Assembly (NCBI RefSeq): GCF_000429265.1
Contig: NZ_AUBN01000009.1
Location: 186,001 to 250,000, forward strand
Direction: 5' to 3'
Source of the DNA: Actinomyces gerencseriae DSM 6844
GTDB taxonomy: Bacteria > Actinomycetota > Actinomycetes > Actinomycetales > Actinomycetaceae
Length of the DNA stretch: 64,000 bases
Under the pieces are notes generated by a model that did no database searches, was not told the DNA's origin, and saw only the letters and a list, made by a program, of their open reading frames with translations. The translations under genes and the position numbers were made by a program. This document shows, piece by piece, positions 7,039 through 16,376 of the stretch (position 1 is the stretch's first letter; the number at the start of each line of letters is the position of its first letter).

Positions 7039-10031
7039 CGGAGAACAAGATCCCCCAGGGCGATACCGCGACGCCGTTCCGCTACACGGCGGCCCTGGCC
7101 GAGACCATTGAGACCTCATGGCAGGACCGCTGGGAGGCCGAGGGCACGTTCAACGCCGACAATCCCGTCGGAGCTCTCGCGGGACCGGATGCGGCTGAGG
7201 AGAAGTTCTTCCTGCTCGACATGTTCCCCTACCCGTCGGGCAAGGGGCTGCACGTGGGGCACCCGCTGGGCTACATCGCCACCGACGTCGTGGCCCGCTT
7301 CACCCGCATGACGGGCAAGAACGTCCTGTACACGATGGGCTACGACGCCTTCGGCCTGCCCGCCGAGCAGTACGCCGTCGCCACCGGGCAGCACCCGCGC
7401 GTCTCCACCGAGGCCAACATCGCCAACATGCGCCGCCAGCTGCGCCGCCTGGGCCTGTCCCACGACCCGCGCCGCTCCCTGGCCACCATCGACGTCGACT
7501 ACGTGCGCTGGACCCAGTGGATCTTCCTGCAGGTCTTCAACTCCTGGTTCGACCCCGAGGCCCCGCGCCGCGACGGGCGCGGCAAGGGCGCGGCCCGGCC
7601 GGTGTCCGAGCTGCGCGACAAGCTCGCCTCCGGACAGGTCCCCGTCCCCGGCGGCCGCGACTGGGCCGACCTGAGCGCCGCCGAGCAGGCCGAGGTCATC
7701 GACTCCTTCCGCCTGGCCTACGTCTCCAACGCGCCCGTCAACTGGTGCCCCGGCCTGGGCACGGTGCTCGCCAACGAGGAGGTCACCGCCGAGGGCCGCT
7801 CCGAGCGCGGCAACTACCCCGTCTTCAAGCGCAACCTGCGCCAGTGGATGATGCGCATCACCGCCTACGGCGACCGCCTCGCCGAGGACCTGGACACCGT
7901 GGACTGGCCCGAGAAGGTCAAGCTCATGCAGCGCAACTGGATCGGCCGCTCCGAGGGCTCCGAGGTGACCTTCGCCGTTCCCGGGGCCGGTCGGGGCGCT
8001 GGCTTCGACGCTGAGAGGAACGTCAGGCTGAGCGTCTACACCACCCGCCCCGACACCCTCTTCGGCGCCACCTTCATGGTCGTGGCCCCCGAGCACCCCA
8101 TCCTGGGCGGCCTCGAGTCCTCCGGCTCGGTGCGCACCGAGACCCGGATCGCCGACGACGCCGCGGCCCTGACCGTCCCGGCCGCCTGGCCCGAGGGCAC
8201 CAAGGACGCCTGGACCGGCGGCTACGCGACCCCCGCCGAGGCCGTGGCCGCCTACCGCGCCCGGGCCGCGGCGACGTCGGACGCCGACCGCACCGACGAG
8301 GGCCGGGTCAAGACCGGTGTCTTCACCGGCTTCTTCGGCATCAACCCCGTCAACGGCGCGAAGGTGCCGGTCTTCGTGGCCGACTACGTCCTCATGGGCT
8401 ACGGGACCGGCGCCATCATGGCCGTGCCCGCCCACGACGAGCGCGACTACGCCTTCGCCACCACGTACGACCTCGACATCATCCAAACCATCGGCCCGGC
8501 CGACGACCCCCACGGCGTCGACCTGGGGGCCCAGGCCTACATCGGTGACGGCGTCGTCGTGAACTCCGCCCAGGGCGACCTGGACATCAACGGCATGAGC
8601 AAGGACGAGGCCAAGGCCACCATGATCGGCTGGCTGGAGGCCAAGGGCGCCGGCCGCGGCGCGGTCACCTACCGCCTGCGCGACTGGCTCTTCTCCCGCC
8701 AGCGCTACTGGGGCGAGCCCTTCCCGATCGTGTGGGACGAGGACGGAGGCGTCCACGCCCTGCCCGAGTCCATGCTGCCGGTCGAGCTGCCCGAGGTCAC
8801 CGACTACTCGCCGCGCTCCTACGACCCCGACGACGCCGACTCCTCCCCGGAGCCTCCGTTGGGCAAGGCCGACGAGTGGGTCGAGGTCGAGCTCGACCTG
8901 GGCGACGGCCCCCGGACGTACTACCGCGAGACCAACACGATGCCGCAGTGGGCCGGCTCGTGCTGGTACGAGATGCGCTACATCGACCCCACCGATGAGA
9001 ACGCGCTCGTCGATCCGGCCAACGAGGCCTACTGGATGGGGCCGCGCCCCGAGGCCGGCAACACCTCCGGCGGCACCGACCTGTACGTCGGCGGCGTCGA
9101 GCACGCCGTCCTGCACCTGCTCTACTCGCGCTTCTGGCACAAGGTCCTGTTCGACCTGGGCCACGTCTCCTCCTCCGAGCCCTATCACCGCCTCTTCAAC
9201 CAGGGCTACGTCCAGGCCTACGCCTACACCGACTCCCGCGGGCAGTACGTGCCCGCCGACGAGGTCGAGGAGGTCGCCGCCGAGGACGGCACCGCCACCT
9301 ACCTGTGGCAGGGCGAGCCGGTGCGCCGCGAGTACGGCAAGATGGGCAAGTCCCTGAAGAACATCGTCACCCCCGACGACATGTACTCCGCCTACGGCGC
9401 CGACACCTTCCGCGTCTACGAGATGAGCATGGGCCCGCTCGACCAGGACCGCCCCTGGGAGACCCGTGCCGTGGCCGGGGCCCAGCGCTTCCTGCAGCGC
9501 CTGTGGCGCAATGTCGTCGATGAGAGCACCGGTGAGCTGACGGTGGTCGATGAGCCCGCCGATGAGGAGACCCGCCGGCTCGTGGCCAGGACGATCGTGG
9601 GCGTGCGCGAGGACTACGAGGGCATGCGCCTGAACACGGCCATCGCCAAGCTCATCGTGCTGAACAACCATCTGACGGGCCTGAAGCGGGTGCCGCGCGA
9701 GGCCGTCGAGGCCCTGACCCTCATGACGGCGCCGGTGGCCCCCCACATCGCCGAGGAGATCTGGAAGCGCCTGGGGCACGAGCACTCGCTGGCCCGTGAG
9801 GACTTCCCGGTCGTGACCGACGAGTCCCTGCTGGAGGCCGACAGGGTCACCTGCGTCGTCCAGGTCAAGGGCAAGGTCCGCGACCGCCTCCGGGTCTCCC
9901 CGGACGTCTCCGAGGCCGAGCTGGAGAAGTTGGCCCTGGCCGCCCCCGGCGTCATCCGCACCCTGGACGGGCGCGGCGTGCGCAAGGTGATCGTCAAGGC
10001 GCCGAGGCTGGTGAGCATCGTCCCCGACTGA
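7035..10031 (+). CDS. leuS: Leucyl-tRNA synthetase
   Basis: A 998-residue class I aminoacyl-tRNA synthetase that charges tRNA-Leu. The HIGH-type signature is [17 protein letters not shown] (about residues 65-80), the editing CP1 domain follows, and the KMSKS loop is KMGKSLKN at about residue 770. The [12 protein letters not shown]-like region and the anticodon-binding C-terminus are present, so the protein looks complete. The ATG at 7035 (MTENKIPQG) follows GGAAGAGAG and is favoured. An in-frame ATG at 6936 would add 33 residues encoded by the 11-bp repeats, which are unlikely to be real protein. The leader with its repeats may matter for expression. Confidence 0.95.
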   Translation: MTENKIPQGDTATPFRYTAALAETIETSWQDRWEAEGTFNADNPVGALAGPDAAEEKFFLLDMFPYPSGKGLHVGHPLGYIATDVVARFTRMTGKNVLYTMGYDAFGLPAEQYAVATGQHPRVSTEANIANMRRQLRRLGLSHDPRRSLATIDVDYVRWTQWIFLQVFNSWFDPEAPRRDGRGKGAARPVSELRDKLASGQVPVPGGRDWADLSAAEQAEVIDSFRLAYVSNAPVNWCPGLGTVLANEEVTAEGRSERGNYPVFKRNLRQWMMRITAYGDRLAEDLDTVDWPEKVKLMQRNWIGRSEGSEVTFAVPGAGRGAGFDAERNVRLSVYTTRPDTLFGATFMVVAPEHPILGGLESSGSVRTETRIADDAAALTVPAAWPEGTKDAWTGGYATPAEAVAAYRARAAATSDADRTDEGRVKTGVFTGFFGINPVNGAKVPVFVADYVLMGYGTGAIMAVPAHDERDYAFATTYDLDIIQTIGPADDPHGVDLGAQAYIGDGVVVNSAQGDLDINGMSKDEAKATMIGWLEAKGAGRGAVTYRLRDWLFSRQRYWGEPFPIVWDEDGGVHALPESMLPVELPEVTDYSPRSYDPDDADSSPEPPLGKADEWVEVELDLGDGPRTYYRETNTMPQWAGSCWYEMRYIDPTDENALVDPANEAYWMGPRPEAGNTSGGTDLYVGGVEHAVLHLLYSRFWHKVLFDLGHVSSSEPYHRLFNQGYVQAYAYTDSRGQYVPADEVEEVAAEDGTATYLWQGEPVRREYGKMGKSLKNIVTPDDMYSAYGADTFRVYEMSMGPLDQDRPWETRAVAGAQRFLQRLWRNVVDESTGELTVVDEPADEETRRLVARTIVGVREDYEGMRLNTAIAKLIVLNNHLTGLKRVPREAVEALTLMTAPVAPHIAEEIWKRLGHEHSLAREDFPVVTDESLLEADRVTCVVQVKGKVRDRLRVSPDVSEAELEKLALAAPGVIRTLDGRGVRKVIVKAPRLVSIVPD

Positions 10032-10033
10032 CG

Positions 10034-10094
10034 CGAGATCGGTTCAGTTCTGCGCCGAGATCGGTTCAGTTCGGCATCGAGATCGGTTCCGTCC
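10034..10094 (+). repeat. Left array: three copies of a 17-bp repeat with 22-bp period
   Basis: Copies at 10034-10050, 10056-10072 and 10078-10094. The first two are identical (CGAGATCGGTTCAGTTC); the third differs in three bases near its end. Spacers are 5 nt. The 22-bp period equals about two helical turns, so all copies face the same side of the DNA. The array starts 3 bp after leuS stops. Reverse-complement copies lie at 11916-11976, on the far side of the antiporter gene. Confidence 0.95.
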
Positions 10095-10285
10095 GATCCG
10101 ATGATGACCGGCGTCCGTCCGGCGCGGGCCTCCGCGTCATCCGGTACGGAGATCGATGAGTCCGGCGAGCGCCCGAGCAGGCCGGCGAGTTCTGCGGGTC
10201 CGCCCGGGTCGCGTCGGGGGCCGGGATGCGAGCGCGGTCTCGGCTCCCCCGGCGGACATCCCGGGCGGTGGGACGCGGTTCATCG

Positions 10286-10291
10286 TAGGGT
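10286..10291 (+). promoter_or_regulatory. Candidate -10 (TAGGGT) for the antiporter gene
   Basis: TAGGGT lies 45 nt before the GTG start at 10337. This would give a short leader of about 40 nt that contains the GAGGAG ribosome-binding site at about 10324-10329. The rest of the 305-bp gap (10032-10336) holds the left repeat array and nothing else recognisable. Confidence 0.45.
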
Positions 10292-10336
10292 GAGCAGGCA
10301 CAGGCTCGCCGCCGTCCCCGACTCGAGGAGTTCACC

Positions 10337-11740
10337 GTGCAGCTGCAGTGGTGGTCCGTTCTGCCCTTCGCCACGATGCTCGCCTGCATCGCGGTGCTTC
10401 CGCTCGTGCCGGTCACGGCGCACTGGTGGGAGAGGCGCTCCAGTCAGCTCGCCATCGCTCTGGCCCTGGGTCTGCCCGTGGCCGTATGGATGTGGCTGGT
10501 GCTGGGCTGGGAGCCCGTCTTCGCCGCCGTCGTCGAGTACGGCCAGTTCATCTCCCTTCTCCTGGCCCTGTTCATCGTGTCCGGCGGCATCTTCCTCAAG
10601 GGCGATATCGAGGCCACCCCGCGCAACAACACCATCTTCCTGGCCATCGGCGCCGTGCTCGCCAGCTTCGTCGGCACCACCGGCGCCGCCATGCTGCTGA
10701 TCCGGCCACTGCTCAACACCAACTCGGAGCGCCGCTATCGGGTTCACACGGTGCTGTTCGCCATCTTCGTCATGGCCAACTGCGGCGGTCTGCTCACACC
10801 CCTGGGCGATCCGCCCCTCTTCCTCGGCTTCCTGCGCGGCGTGCCCTTCACCTGGACCTTCCACCTGTTTGCCGAGTGGCTGTTCGTCAACGCGATGCTG
10901 CTGGCCGCCTACTTCTCCCTGGACACCTACTACCACGCGCAGGAGCCGGCGTCCTCCGTCCGCCTGGACCGCACCGAGATCGAGCCGCTGGGCCTGCGCG
11001 GCAGCATCAACTTCGTGTGGTTCGCCGTCATCATCGCCGCCGTCGCCCTCGCCCCGTCCATCGACGCCGAGGCCATCGAGCTCGGCGAGGCCACCGCCAT
11101 GGACTGGGTGCCGCTGCGCGAGATCATCATGCTCGTCGCCGCCGGGGCCTCGTACGCCCTGGGCGACAGGCGGACGCGCTTCCAGGACAACCAGTTCGAG
11201 TGGGGGCCGATCGCCGAGGTCGCCACCCTGTTCATCGGCATCTTCCTGACCATGATCCCCGCCCTGCACTACCTCGACGAGATCGCCGACGCCCTGCCCC
11301 TGAACCAGGTCACCTTCTTCATCTTCACAGGGGGACTGTCCTCCGTGCTGGACAACGCCCCGACCTACGCGACCTTCTTCGAGCTGGCCGGGCAGGTCAC
11401 CCACCCCGGGGGAGCGGTTGTCGCCACGGTGCCCGAGACCTACCTCGTGTCGATCTCGCTGGGCGCGGTGCTGTGCGGGGCGATCACCTACATCGGCAAC
11501 GGCCCGAACTTCATGGTCAAGTCGGTGGCCGACTCCCGGGGCGTCGAGATGCCGTCCTTCGGCGGGTACGTCGTGCGATCCTTCACCTACCTCGTGCCGG
11601 TCCTGGCGGTGATGGTGTGCCTGTTCATCGCAGAGCCCGTCTGGGCCAAGGTGCTCGGAGGGCTCGGCGCGGCGGCGCTGCTCGCCAACGACGCGCGTCT
11701 GATCCGCGCAGGACGGCGCCTTGCCCTCGTCGACGGCTGA
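10337..11740 (+). CDS. NhaD-like sodium:proton antiporter / ion-transporter superfamily protein
   Basis: A 467-residue membrane protein with about eleven to thirteen hydrophobic segments, of the ion transporter (CitMHS/NhaD-like) superfamily. Recognisable stretches include FVGTTGAAMLLIRPLL, the NCGGLLTPLGDPPLFLGFL loop (about residues 150-170) and GGLSSVLDNAPTYATF (about 330-345), which are typical of the two re-entrant hairpins of NhaD-type proteins. Sodium/proton exchange is inferred from the family. The GTG start follows GAGGAG at a proper distance. The gene is flanked on both sides by inverted arrays of the 22-bp-period repeat. Confidence 0.8.
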   Translation: MQLQWWSVLPFATMLACIAVLPLVPVTAHWWERRSSQLAIALALGLPVAVWMWLVLGWEPVFAAVVEYGQFISLLLALFIVSGGIFLKGDIEATPRNNTIFLAIGAVLASFVGTTGAAMLLIRPLLNTNSERRYRVHTVLFAIFVMANCGGLLTPLGDPPLFLGFLRGVPFTWTFHLFAEWLFVNAMLLAAYFSLDTYYHAQEPASSVRLDRTEIEPLGLRGSINFVWFAVIIAAVALAPSIDAEAIELGEATAMDWVPLREIIMLVAAGASYALGDRRTRFQDNQFEWGPIAEVATLFIGIFLTMIPALHYLDEIADALPLNQVTFFIFTGGLSSVLDNAPTYATFFELAGQVTHPGGAVVATVPETYLVSISLGAVLCGAITYIGNGPNFMVKSVADSRGVEMPSFGGYVVRSFTYLVPVLAVMVCLFIAEPVWAKVLGGLGAAALLANDARLIRAGRRLALVDG

Positions 11741-11915
11741 GCCCGCGACCCCGCCCCGCTCGACCCGATCGGCCCGGTCCTCCACCCGCCGGGCGGGGAC
11801 GCCGAGCGAGCGGGGCGCCGGTGGACGTCGAGTCGTCCGACGAGCGCGAGCTCGTCGTCGGGTCCGAGAAGCAGGCGGTGAGTGGCTTGTGCGCCGTCTG
11901 CGAGAACTCGGCACG

Positions 11916-11976
11916 GAACCGGACCGATCTCGGTGCGGAACTGAACCGATCTCGGCACGGAACCGGACCGATCTCG
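11916..11976 (-). repeat. Right array: three inverted copies of the 22-bp-period repeat
   Basis: Copies at 11916-11932, 11938-11954 and 11960-11976, again with a strict 22-bp period. The middle copy is the exact reverse complement of the first two left-array copies. The outer two differ at two positions (reverse strand CGAGATCGGTCCGGTTC). The array lies in the gap between the antiporter and the convergent DUF3097 gene. Confidence 0.95.
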
Positions 11977-12009
11977 GTGAGGGGGGATCCGGCAACCGGG
12001 AGCCGGGGG

Positions 12010-13062
12010 TCAGCGGCTGCCCGGAGCGGTGACGAAGTCGATGAGCTCCTCCATGCGACCCAGCAGGGCCGGTTCCAGGTCCTTGTAGGTGCGAACCGCC
12101 GCCAGGATCCGCTGCCAGCCCCTGGCCACGTCCGCCTGGGTGGCGTGCGGCCACCCGAGCGCCTGCAGGGTGCCGTGCTTGATGTCGGTGCCCCGCGGCA
12201 CCGCCGGCCACTCCCGCAGGCCCACCCGCTCGGGCTTGACCGCCTGCCACACGTCCACGTACGGGTGACCGAGCACGAGCACGTTCTCACCGCCGGGCAG
12301 GTCGCGCACGCGCCGGGCGATCCGCGACTCCTTGGACCCGGCCACGAGGTGGTCCACGAGCACGCCGGCGCGTCGTTCGGGGGAGGGGCCGAAGTCGGTC
12401 ATGACCTCCTCGAGGTTGTCCACGCCGTCGAGCATGAGGACCACGACGCCCTCGTGGCGCAGGTCGTCGCCCCACACCTTCTCGACCAGCTCGGCATCGT
12501 GCCCGCCCTCCACCCAGATGCGCGAGGCCCGGGCGACTCTCGCCCGCTCATCGGTCACCGCGTAGGAGCCCGACGCCGTGAGCCTGCGCCCGCCCGCGCT
12601 GACCGGGCCACGAGGGGCCCGGGAGCGCGGCTTCGGCGGGTCGAGGATCACGGGACGCCCATCCAGCCAGAAGCCGCCGCCCAGGGGGAATCCGCGGCGC
12701 GCGCCCCGGCGGTCCTCCAGGACGACGACGCGGCGCCCGCCCGACTTCTCCACCGCCATCGCTGCTCCCACGAAGCCGCTCTCACGATCCTCCAGGACCA
12801 TGCCGCGCTCCAGGGGCACGTGCACGGACTCGGGGCGATCGGCGTGCGGACCCACCCGGTGCGGATCGACGGCCAGCACGTCGCCGCCGTAGCGGTCCGA
12901 GGCCGACGGCCGCGACGGCGGGGGACCGGCGGGCCCCGTGGCCGGGCGCCGTCCGCCGGTCCCGGGGTCGGAGGCCCCCGCGGAGGCCTGGGCGCGCAGG
13001 GCCATGCGGCGCTCGACGGTCGAGCCGGGCACGGGGCGGGAGCGGTAGGGCATCGCGTTCAC
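12010..13062 (-). CDS. DUF3097 family protein
   Basis: A protein of about 350 residues conserved in actinobacteria and of unknown function. The N-terminal third (DRYGGDVLAVDP, GMVLEDRESGFVGAAMAVEK, VVLEDRRGARRGFPLG) and the C-terminal part (VLVLGHPYVDVWQAVKP, GTDIKHGTLQALGWPH) match the DUF3097 pattern I know. The middle (VEGGHDAELVEKVWG...LMLDGVDNLEEV) resembles a TOPRIM-like Glu plus DxD arrangement; that comparison is mine. The GTG at 13062 is preferred because TACCGT stands 7 nt before it, giving a leaderless start. A GTG at 13071 would overlap that hexamer. It is transcribed divergently from hrcA. Confidence 0.75.
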   Translation of the reverse strand: MNAMPYRSRPVPGSTVERRMALRAQASAGASDPGTGGRRPATGPAGPPPSRPSASDRYGGDVLAVDPHRVGPHADRPESVHVPLERGMVLEDRESGFVGAAMAVEKSGGRRVVVLEDRRGARRGFPLGGGFWLDGRPVILDPPKPRSRAPRGPVSAGGRRLTASGSYAVTDERARVARASRIWVEGGHDAELVEKVWGDDLRHEGVVVLMLDGVDNLEEVMTDFGPSPERRAGVLVDHLVAGSKESRIARRVRDLPGGENVLVLGHPYVDVWQAVKPERVGLREWPAVPRGTDIKHGTLQALGWPHATQADVARGWQRILAAVRTYKDLEPALLGRMEELIDFVTAPGSR

Positions 13063-13125
13063 CCTGGGCACGGTAGGGGAACCTCACGCCGCTGAGGCGG
13101 CTGACCCGCCGGGCCCCGGCGTAGG

Positions 13126-13152
13126 ATGGCACTCACACTCCGCGAGTGCTAA
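13126..13152 (+). promoter_or_regulatory. CIRCE operator upstream of hrcA
   Basis: ATGGCACTC, 9 nt, GAGTGCTAA. The right arm is a perfect CIRCE half-site; the left arm differs from TTAGCACTC at three outer positions. CIRCE is bound by HrcA, so hrcA-dnaJ is autoregulated. A TAGGAT -10 hexamer at 13122-13127 abuts the operator, which places the repressor over the transcription start. Confidence 0.9.
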
Positions 13153-13190
13153 TCGGCGTCGCGGGCGGCCGACGAGGAAGGAGCACGACC

Positions 13191-14255
13191 ATGGCCGACG
13201 ACCGTCGCCTGAAGGTCCTGTCCGCCATCGTCACCGACTACGTGCGCACCCGTGAGCCCGTCGGCTCGCGCGCCCTGGCCGAGCGCTACCGGCTCGGCGT
13301 CTCCCCGGCCACGATCCGCAACGACATGGCCTCCCTGGAGGATGAGGGCTACATCCACCAGCCGCATACGAGCGCCGGCCGGGTGCCCACGGAGAAGGGC
13401 TATCGGCTCTTCGTCGATGAGATCGCCCGCGTCAAGCCCCTGTCCTCCCCGGAGCGCCGGGCCATCACAGCATTGCTGTCGGGCGCCGTCGACCTGGAGC
13501 AGATCGTGGCCCGCACCGTGCGGGTTCTGGCCCAGCTCACCGGCCAGCTCGCCGTCGTGGAGTACCCCAGTCTGCGGCGCACGGCCCTGCGTCATCTCGA
13601 GCTCGTCGCCCTGGGGCCCACCCGTGTGCTGCTCGTCATCATCACCGACACGGGCCGCGTCGAGCAGCGCACCGTGTCCGTGCCCGCGGGGCGCGTCATC
13701 GACCCGCTGGCGCTGGAGTCCCTGCGCACCCGCATGAACGCGGCCCTGGTCGGCCGCATCGCCACCGACGTCGTCCCCATCCTGGCCTCCTTGGCCGAGG
13801 GCGTCCCCGAGGAGGAGAGACTCCTGCTCGCCGCCGTGTCCGACGGTCTCGTCGAGGCCCTGCGCCCCGACGGGGAGGAGCGCATCGTCGTGGCCGGTAC
13901 GGCCAACCTGGCCCGCTCCACGCCCGACTTCTCCTCGCTCGGACCGCTGCTGGATGCAGTCGAGGAGCAGGTGGTGCTGCTGCGCCTGTTCGCGGAGGAC
14001 GCCGCCTCCGGGCTGCCCCGCTCACGGGAGAATGAGGGCATGCGGGTGTCGATCGGCAGCGAGAACCGCGACGACGCGCTGGCGGAGGCCTCGGTCGTGA
14101 CCGCGTCCTACGGGGCGGGGGCCGGGGACGTCGTCGCGCACCTGGGCGTGATCGGCCCTACCCGCATGGACTATCCGGCCGCCATGGCGGCTGTGCGGGC
14201 CGTCGCCCGCTACCTGTCCCGATTCCTGACCGACACCGATTGCACCGGCCCATGA
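13191..14255 (+). CDS. hrcA: Heat-inducible transcription repressor HrcA
   Basis: A 354-residue repressor of class I heat-shock genes. The winged-helix N-terminus (VLSAIVTDYVRTREPVGSRALAERY, seen in part, then GVSPATIRNDMASLEDEGYIHQPHTSAGRVPTEKGYR across residues 34-70) is highly typical. The GAF-like dimerisation region follows, ending near residue 350. Upstream lies a CIRCE operator, as expected for autoregulation. The ATG at 13191 follows GGAAGGAG and begins MADDRRLKVL; a longer in-frame start at 13146 would lie inside CIRCE. dnaJ follows 109 bp downstream in the classic actinobacterial order. Confidence 0.95.
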   Translation: MADDRRLKVLSAIVTDYVRTREPVGSRALAERYRLGVSPATIRNDMASLEDEGYIHQPHTSAGRVPTEKGYRLFVDEIARVKPLSSPERRAITALLSGAVDLEQIVARTVRVLAQLTGQLAVVEYPSLRRTALRHLELVALGPTRVLLVIITDTGRVEQRTVSVPAGRVIDPLALESLRTRMNAALVGRIATDVVPILASLAEGVPEEERLLLAAVSDGLVEALRPDGEERIVVAGTANLARSTPDFSSLGPLLDAVEEQVVLLRLFAEDAASGLPRSRENEGMRVSIGSENRDDALAEASVVTASYGAGAGDVVAHLGVIGPTRMDYPAAMAAVRAVARYLSRFLTDTDCTGP

Positions 14256-14364
14256 GGGGCACTATTCGAGGGCACGGCCCGAGCCTCCCCTCGATCGCGG
14301 CCTCCGCTCCGGCCGGAGGCCGCCCGGCACCTGTTACACCACCGACCAGAGAGCACGACCAAGC

Positions 14365-15495
14365 GTGAGCGACTACTACGAGGTTCTCGGCGTGAGCCGC
14401 CAGGCCACCACCGACGAGATCAAGCGCGCCTACAAGAAGAAGGCCCGCAAGCTGCACCCGGACGTGGCCGGCCCCGGCCACGAGGACGAGTTCAAAGCCG
14501 TCAACGCCGCCTACGAGGTGCTCTCGGACTCCGACAAGCGCCAGATGTACGACCTCGGCGGGGAGGACGCCGTGCACGGTGGCGGCGGCTTCGGGGCCGG
14601 GGGCTTCAGCGCCTCCGACCTCGGGGGATTCGGGGACTTCCTCCAGCAGGCCTTCTTCGGCGGCGGGGCCGCCTCGCGCGGTCCGGCGTCCCGGGCGCGG
14701 CGGGGGCAGGACTCGCTCGTGACCCTCGAGGTCGACCTGGCCGATGTGGCCTTCGGCGCGACCAAGGCCCTGCCCATCGACACCTACGTCACCTGCGAGA
14801 CCTGCGGCGGCTCGTGCTGCGCCGAGGGAACCAGGCCCGTGACCTGCTCGGAGTGCAACGGCCGGGGCTCCATCCAGCACATGCAGCGCTCCTTCCTAGG
14901 CAACGTCGTCACCTCGTCCCCCTGCCCGCGCTGCCAGGGCTTCGGCACCGTCATCGCCTCCCCGTGCCGCGACTGCAACGGCGAGGGCCGCAGGCGCGTG
15001 CGCACCACTATCGAGGTCAACATCCCGGCGGGGGTGTCCACGGGTACTCGTATCCGCATGTCCGGGCGCGGGGAGGCCGGCCCGGCCGGCGGTCCCAACG
15101 GCGACCTGTACGTCGAGATCCACGAGACTCGCGACGAGACCCTCTCGCGCACGGGCGATGACCTGTACACCGAGCTGCGCGTGCCCGTGACCGCGGCGGC
15201 GCTGGGGGCGAGCTTCCCCCTGTCCACCCTGGACGGTGAGCGGACCGTGTCGGTCAAGCCGGGCACTCAGAACGGCGACGAGGTGGTCCTCTCGGGTCTG
15301 GGGGTGGGGCGCCTGCGCCGCTCCGGGCGCGGCGACCTGCACGTGCAGATCGTCGTGGAGACGCCCACCAGGCTCGATGACCGCCAGCGTCAGCTGCTCG
15401 CCGAGCTCGCCTCGCTGCGGGGCGAGGACGGCTACGCCCCCGCCAGGGACGAGTCCCTGCTGGGCAAGTTCAAGAACAAGTCCAGGCGCCGCTGA
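14365..15495 (+). CDS. dnaJ: Molecular chaperone DnaJ (Hsp40, DnaJ2 type)
   Basis: A 376-residue DnaJ. The J domain (DYYEVLGVSRQATTDEIK, HPD in KLHPDVAG) is followed by a G/F region (GGGGFGAGGFSASDLGGFG), the zinc-finger region, and C-terminal substrate-binding domains. Four Cys motifs are seen: CETCGGSC, CSECNGRG, CPRCQGFG and CRDCNGEG. The first has Cys where the consensus CxxCxGxG has the final Gly. DnaJ stimulates the ATPase of DnaK. It starts with GTG and sits downstream of hrcA, probably in the same heat-shock unit. Confidence 0.94.
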   Translation: MSDYYEVLGVSRQATTDEIKRAYKKKARKLHPDVAGPGHEDEFKAVNAAYEVLSDSDKRQMYDLGGEDAVHGGGGFGAGGFSASDLGGFGDFLQQAFFGGGAASRGPASRARRGQDSLVTLEVDLADVAFGATKALPIDTYVTCETCGGSCCAEGTRPVTCSECNGRGSIQHMQRSFLGNVVTSSPCPRCQGFGTVIASPCRDCNGEGRRRVRTTIEVNIPAGVSTGTRIRMSGRGEAGPAGGPNGDLYVEIHETRDETLSRTGDDLYTELRVPVTAAALGASFPLSTLDGERTVSVKPGTQNGDEVVLSGLGVGRLRRSGRGDLHVQIVVETPTRLDDRQRQLLAELASLRGEDGYAPARDESLLGKFKNKSRRR

Positions 15496-15503
15496 GACGA
15501 GCC

Positions 15504-16322
15504 TCAGGCTCCGGCGCCGCCATCGGGCCGGTGGGGGCCCGGGGTCGGGCGCCGCCCGAAGATGGCCCGGCCGACGCGAACGCAGGTCGAGCCGCCCTCG
15601 ACGGCGAGCTCGAAGTCCCCGCTCATGCCCATGGACAGCCGCCCGTCGCCGACCGTGCCCGCCTGGAGCCCGGCGTCGCGCAGGGCTCGCATGAGGCGGA
15701 AGCACTCGCGGATACGACCCTCGTCGTCCGTATGGGCGGCCAGCGTCATGAGCCCGCGCACGCGCAGCGAGGAGTAGGCGGGCAACGCCGCCAGGAAGGC
15801 CGCGACCTCGGCCGGGTCGAGCCCGAACTTGGAGGGCTCGCCCGAGGAGTTGACCTGCACGTAGACGTCCAGGCCGCGGCCCGCCGCCTGCAGACGCCGA
15901 TCGAGGGCCTTGGCCACGCGCAGGGAGTCCAGGGCCTGGAACTCGCTCGCGAAGACCGCCACGTCCTTCGCCTTGTTGGTCTGCAGGTGGCCGATGACGG
16001 CCCAGCGGATGCCGAGGTCGGCCAGGGCGGCGGCCTTGCGCCTGGCCTCCTGGACCTTGTTCTCACCCATCCGGGTGATGCCGGCGGCATGGGCGGAGCG
16101 CAGCCGTTCCTCGGGAACGGTCTTGGACACGGGCAGCAGGCGGATCTCGGAGGCGTCGCGTCCGGCGCGCGCGGCGGCGGCGGCGAGCCGGGCGCGCACG
16201 GCCGCCAGGTTGCGGCGGAAGTCCTCCACGGTGGTGGCGGTGATGAGCCCGGATCCCCCCGGGGCGGAGAACCTCTCGGCATGCGGCTGCTGCGACTCCT
16301 GCGGCTTCTGCGGCTCTGTCAT
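15504..16322 (-). CDS. YggS/PROSC-family pyridoxal-phosphate homeostasis protein
   Basis: A 272-residue protein of the PLP-binding YggS family, a fold-type III barrel without known catalysis that buffers cellular PLP. LLPVSKTVPEERL carries the PLP Lys. MGENKVQEA, WAVIGHLQTNKAK, VYVQVNSSGEPSKFG, GLMTLA and LSMGMSGDFELAVEGGST are all family signatures. The ATG at 16322 has TAGCGT 7 nt before it, which suits a leaderless transcript. The N-terminal 30 residues are an unusual Gln/Pro-rich extension. The gene converges on dnaJ, with stops 8 bp apart, and diverges from rsmE. Confidence 0.9.
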   Translation of the reverse strand: MTEPQKPQESQQPHAERFSAPGGSGLITATTVEDFRRNLAAVRARLAAAAARAGRDASEIRLLPVSKTVPEERLRSAHAAGITRMGENKVQEARRKAAALADLGIRWAVIGHLQTNKAKDVAVFASEFQALDSLRVAKALDRRLQAAGRGLDVYVQVNSSGEPSKFGLDPAEVAAFLAALPAYSSLRVRGLMTLAAHTDDEGRIRECFRLMRALRDAGLQAGTVGDGRLSMGMSGDFELAVEGGSTCVRVGRAIFGRRPTPGPHRPDGGAGA

Positions 16323-16329
16323 ACCGGTG

Positions 16330-16370
16330 ACGCTACACCGGCGGCGCCGGTCGCGCGGCGGCCGTAGGCT
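16330..16370. promoter_or_regulatory. Divergent leaderless promoters between yggS and rsmE
   Basis: On the minus strand TAGCGT (16330-16335) stands 7 nt before the yggS ATG. On the plus strand TAGGCT (16365-16370) stands 6 nt before the rsmE GTG. Both transcripts would start at their start codons, from a shared 54-bp gap. Confidence 0.55.
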
Positions 16371-16376
16371 GACCCG

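Noticed and set aside
7116-9785. An 889-codon minus-strand frame opposite leuS
   Set aside because: It lies wholly within leuS, with the biased composition typical of a shadow frame.
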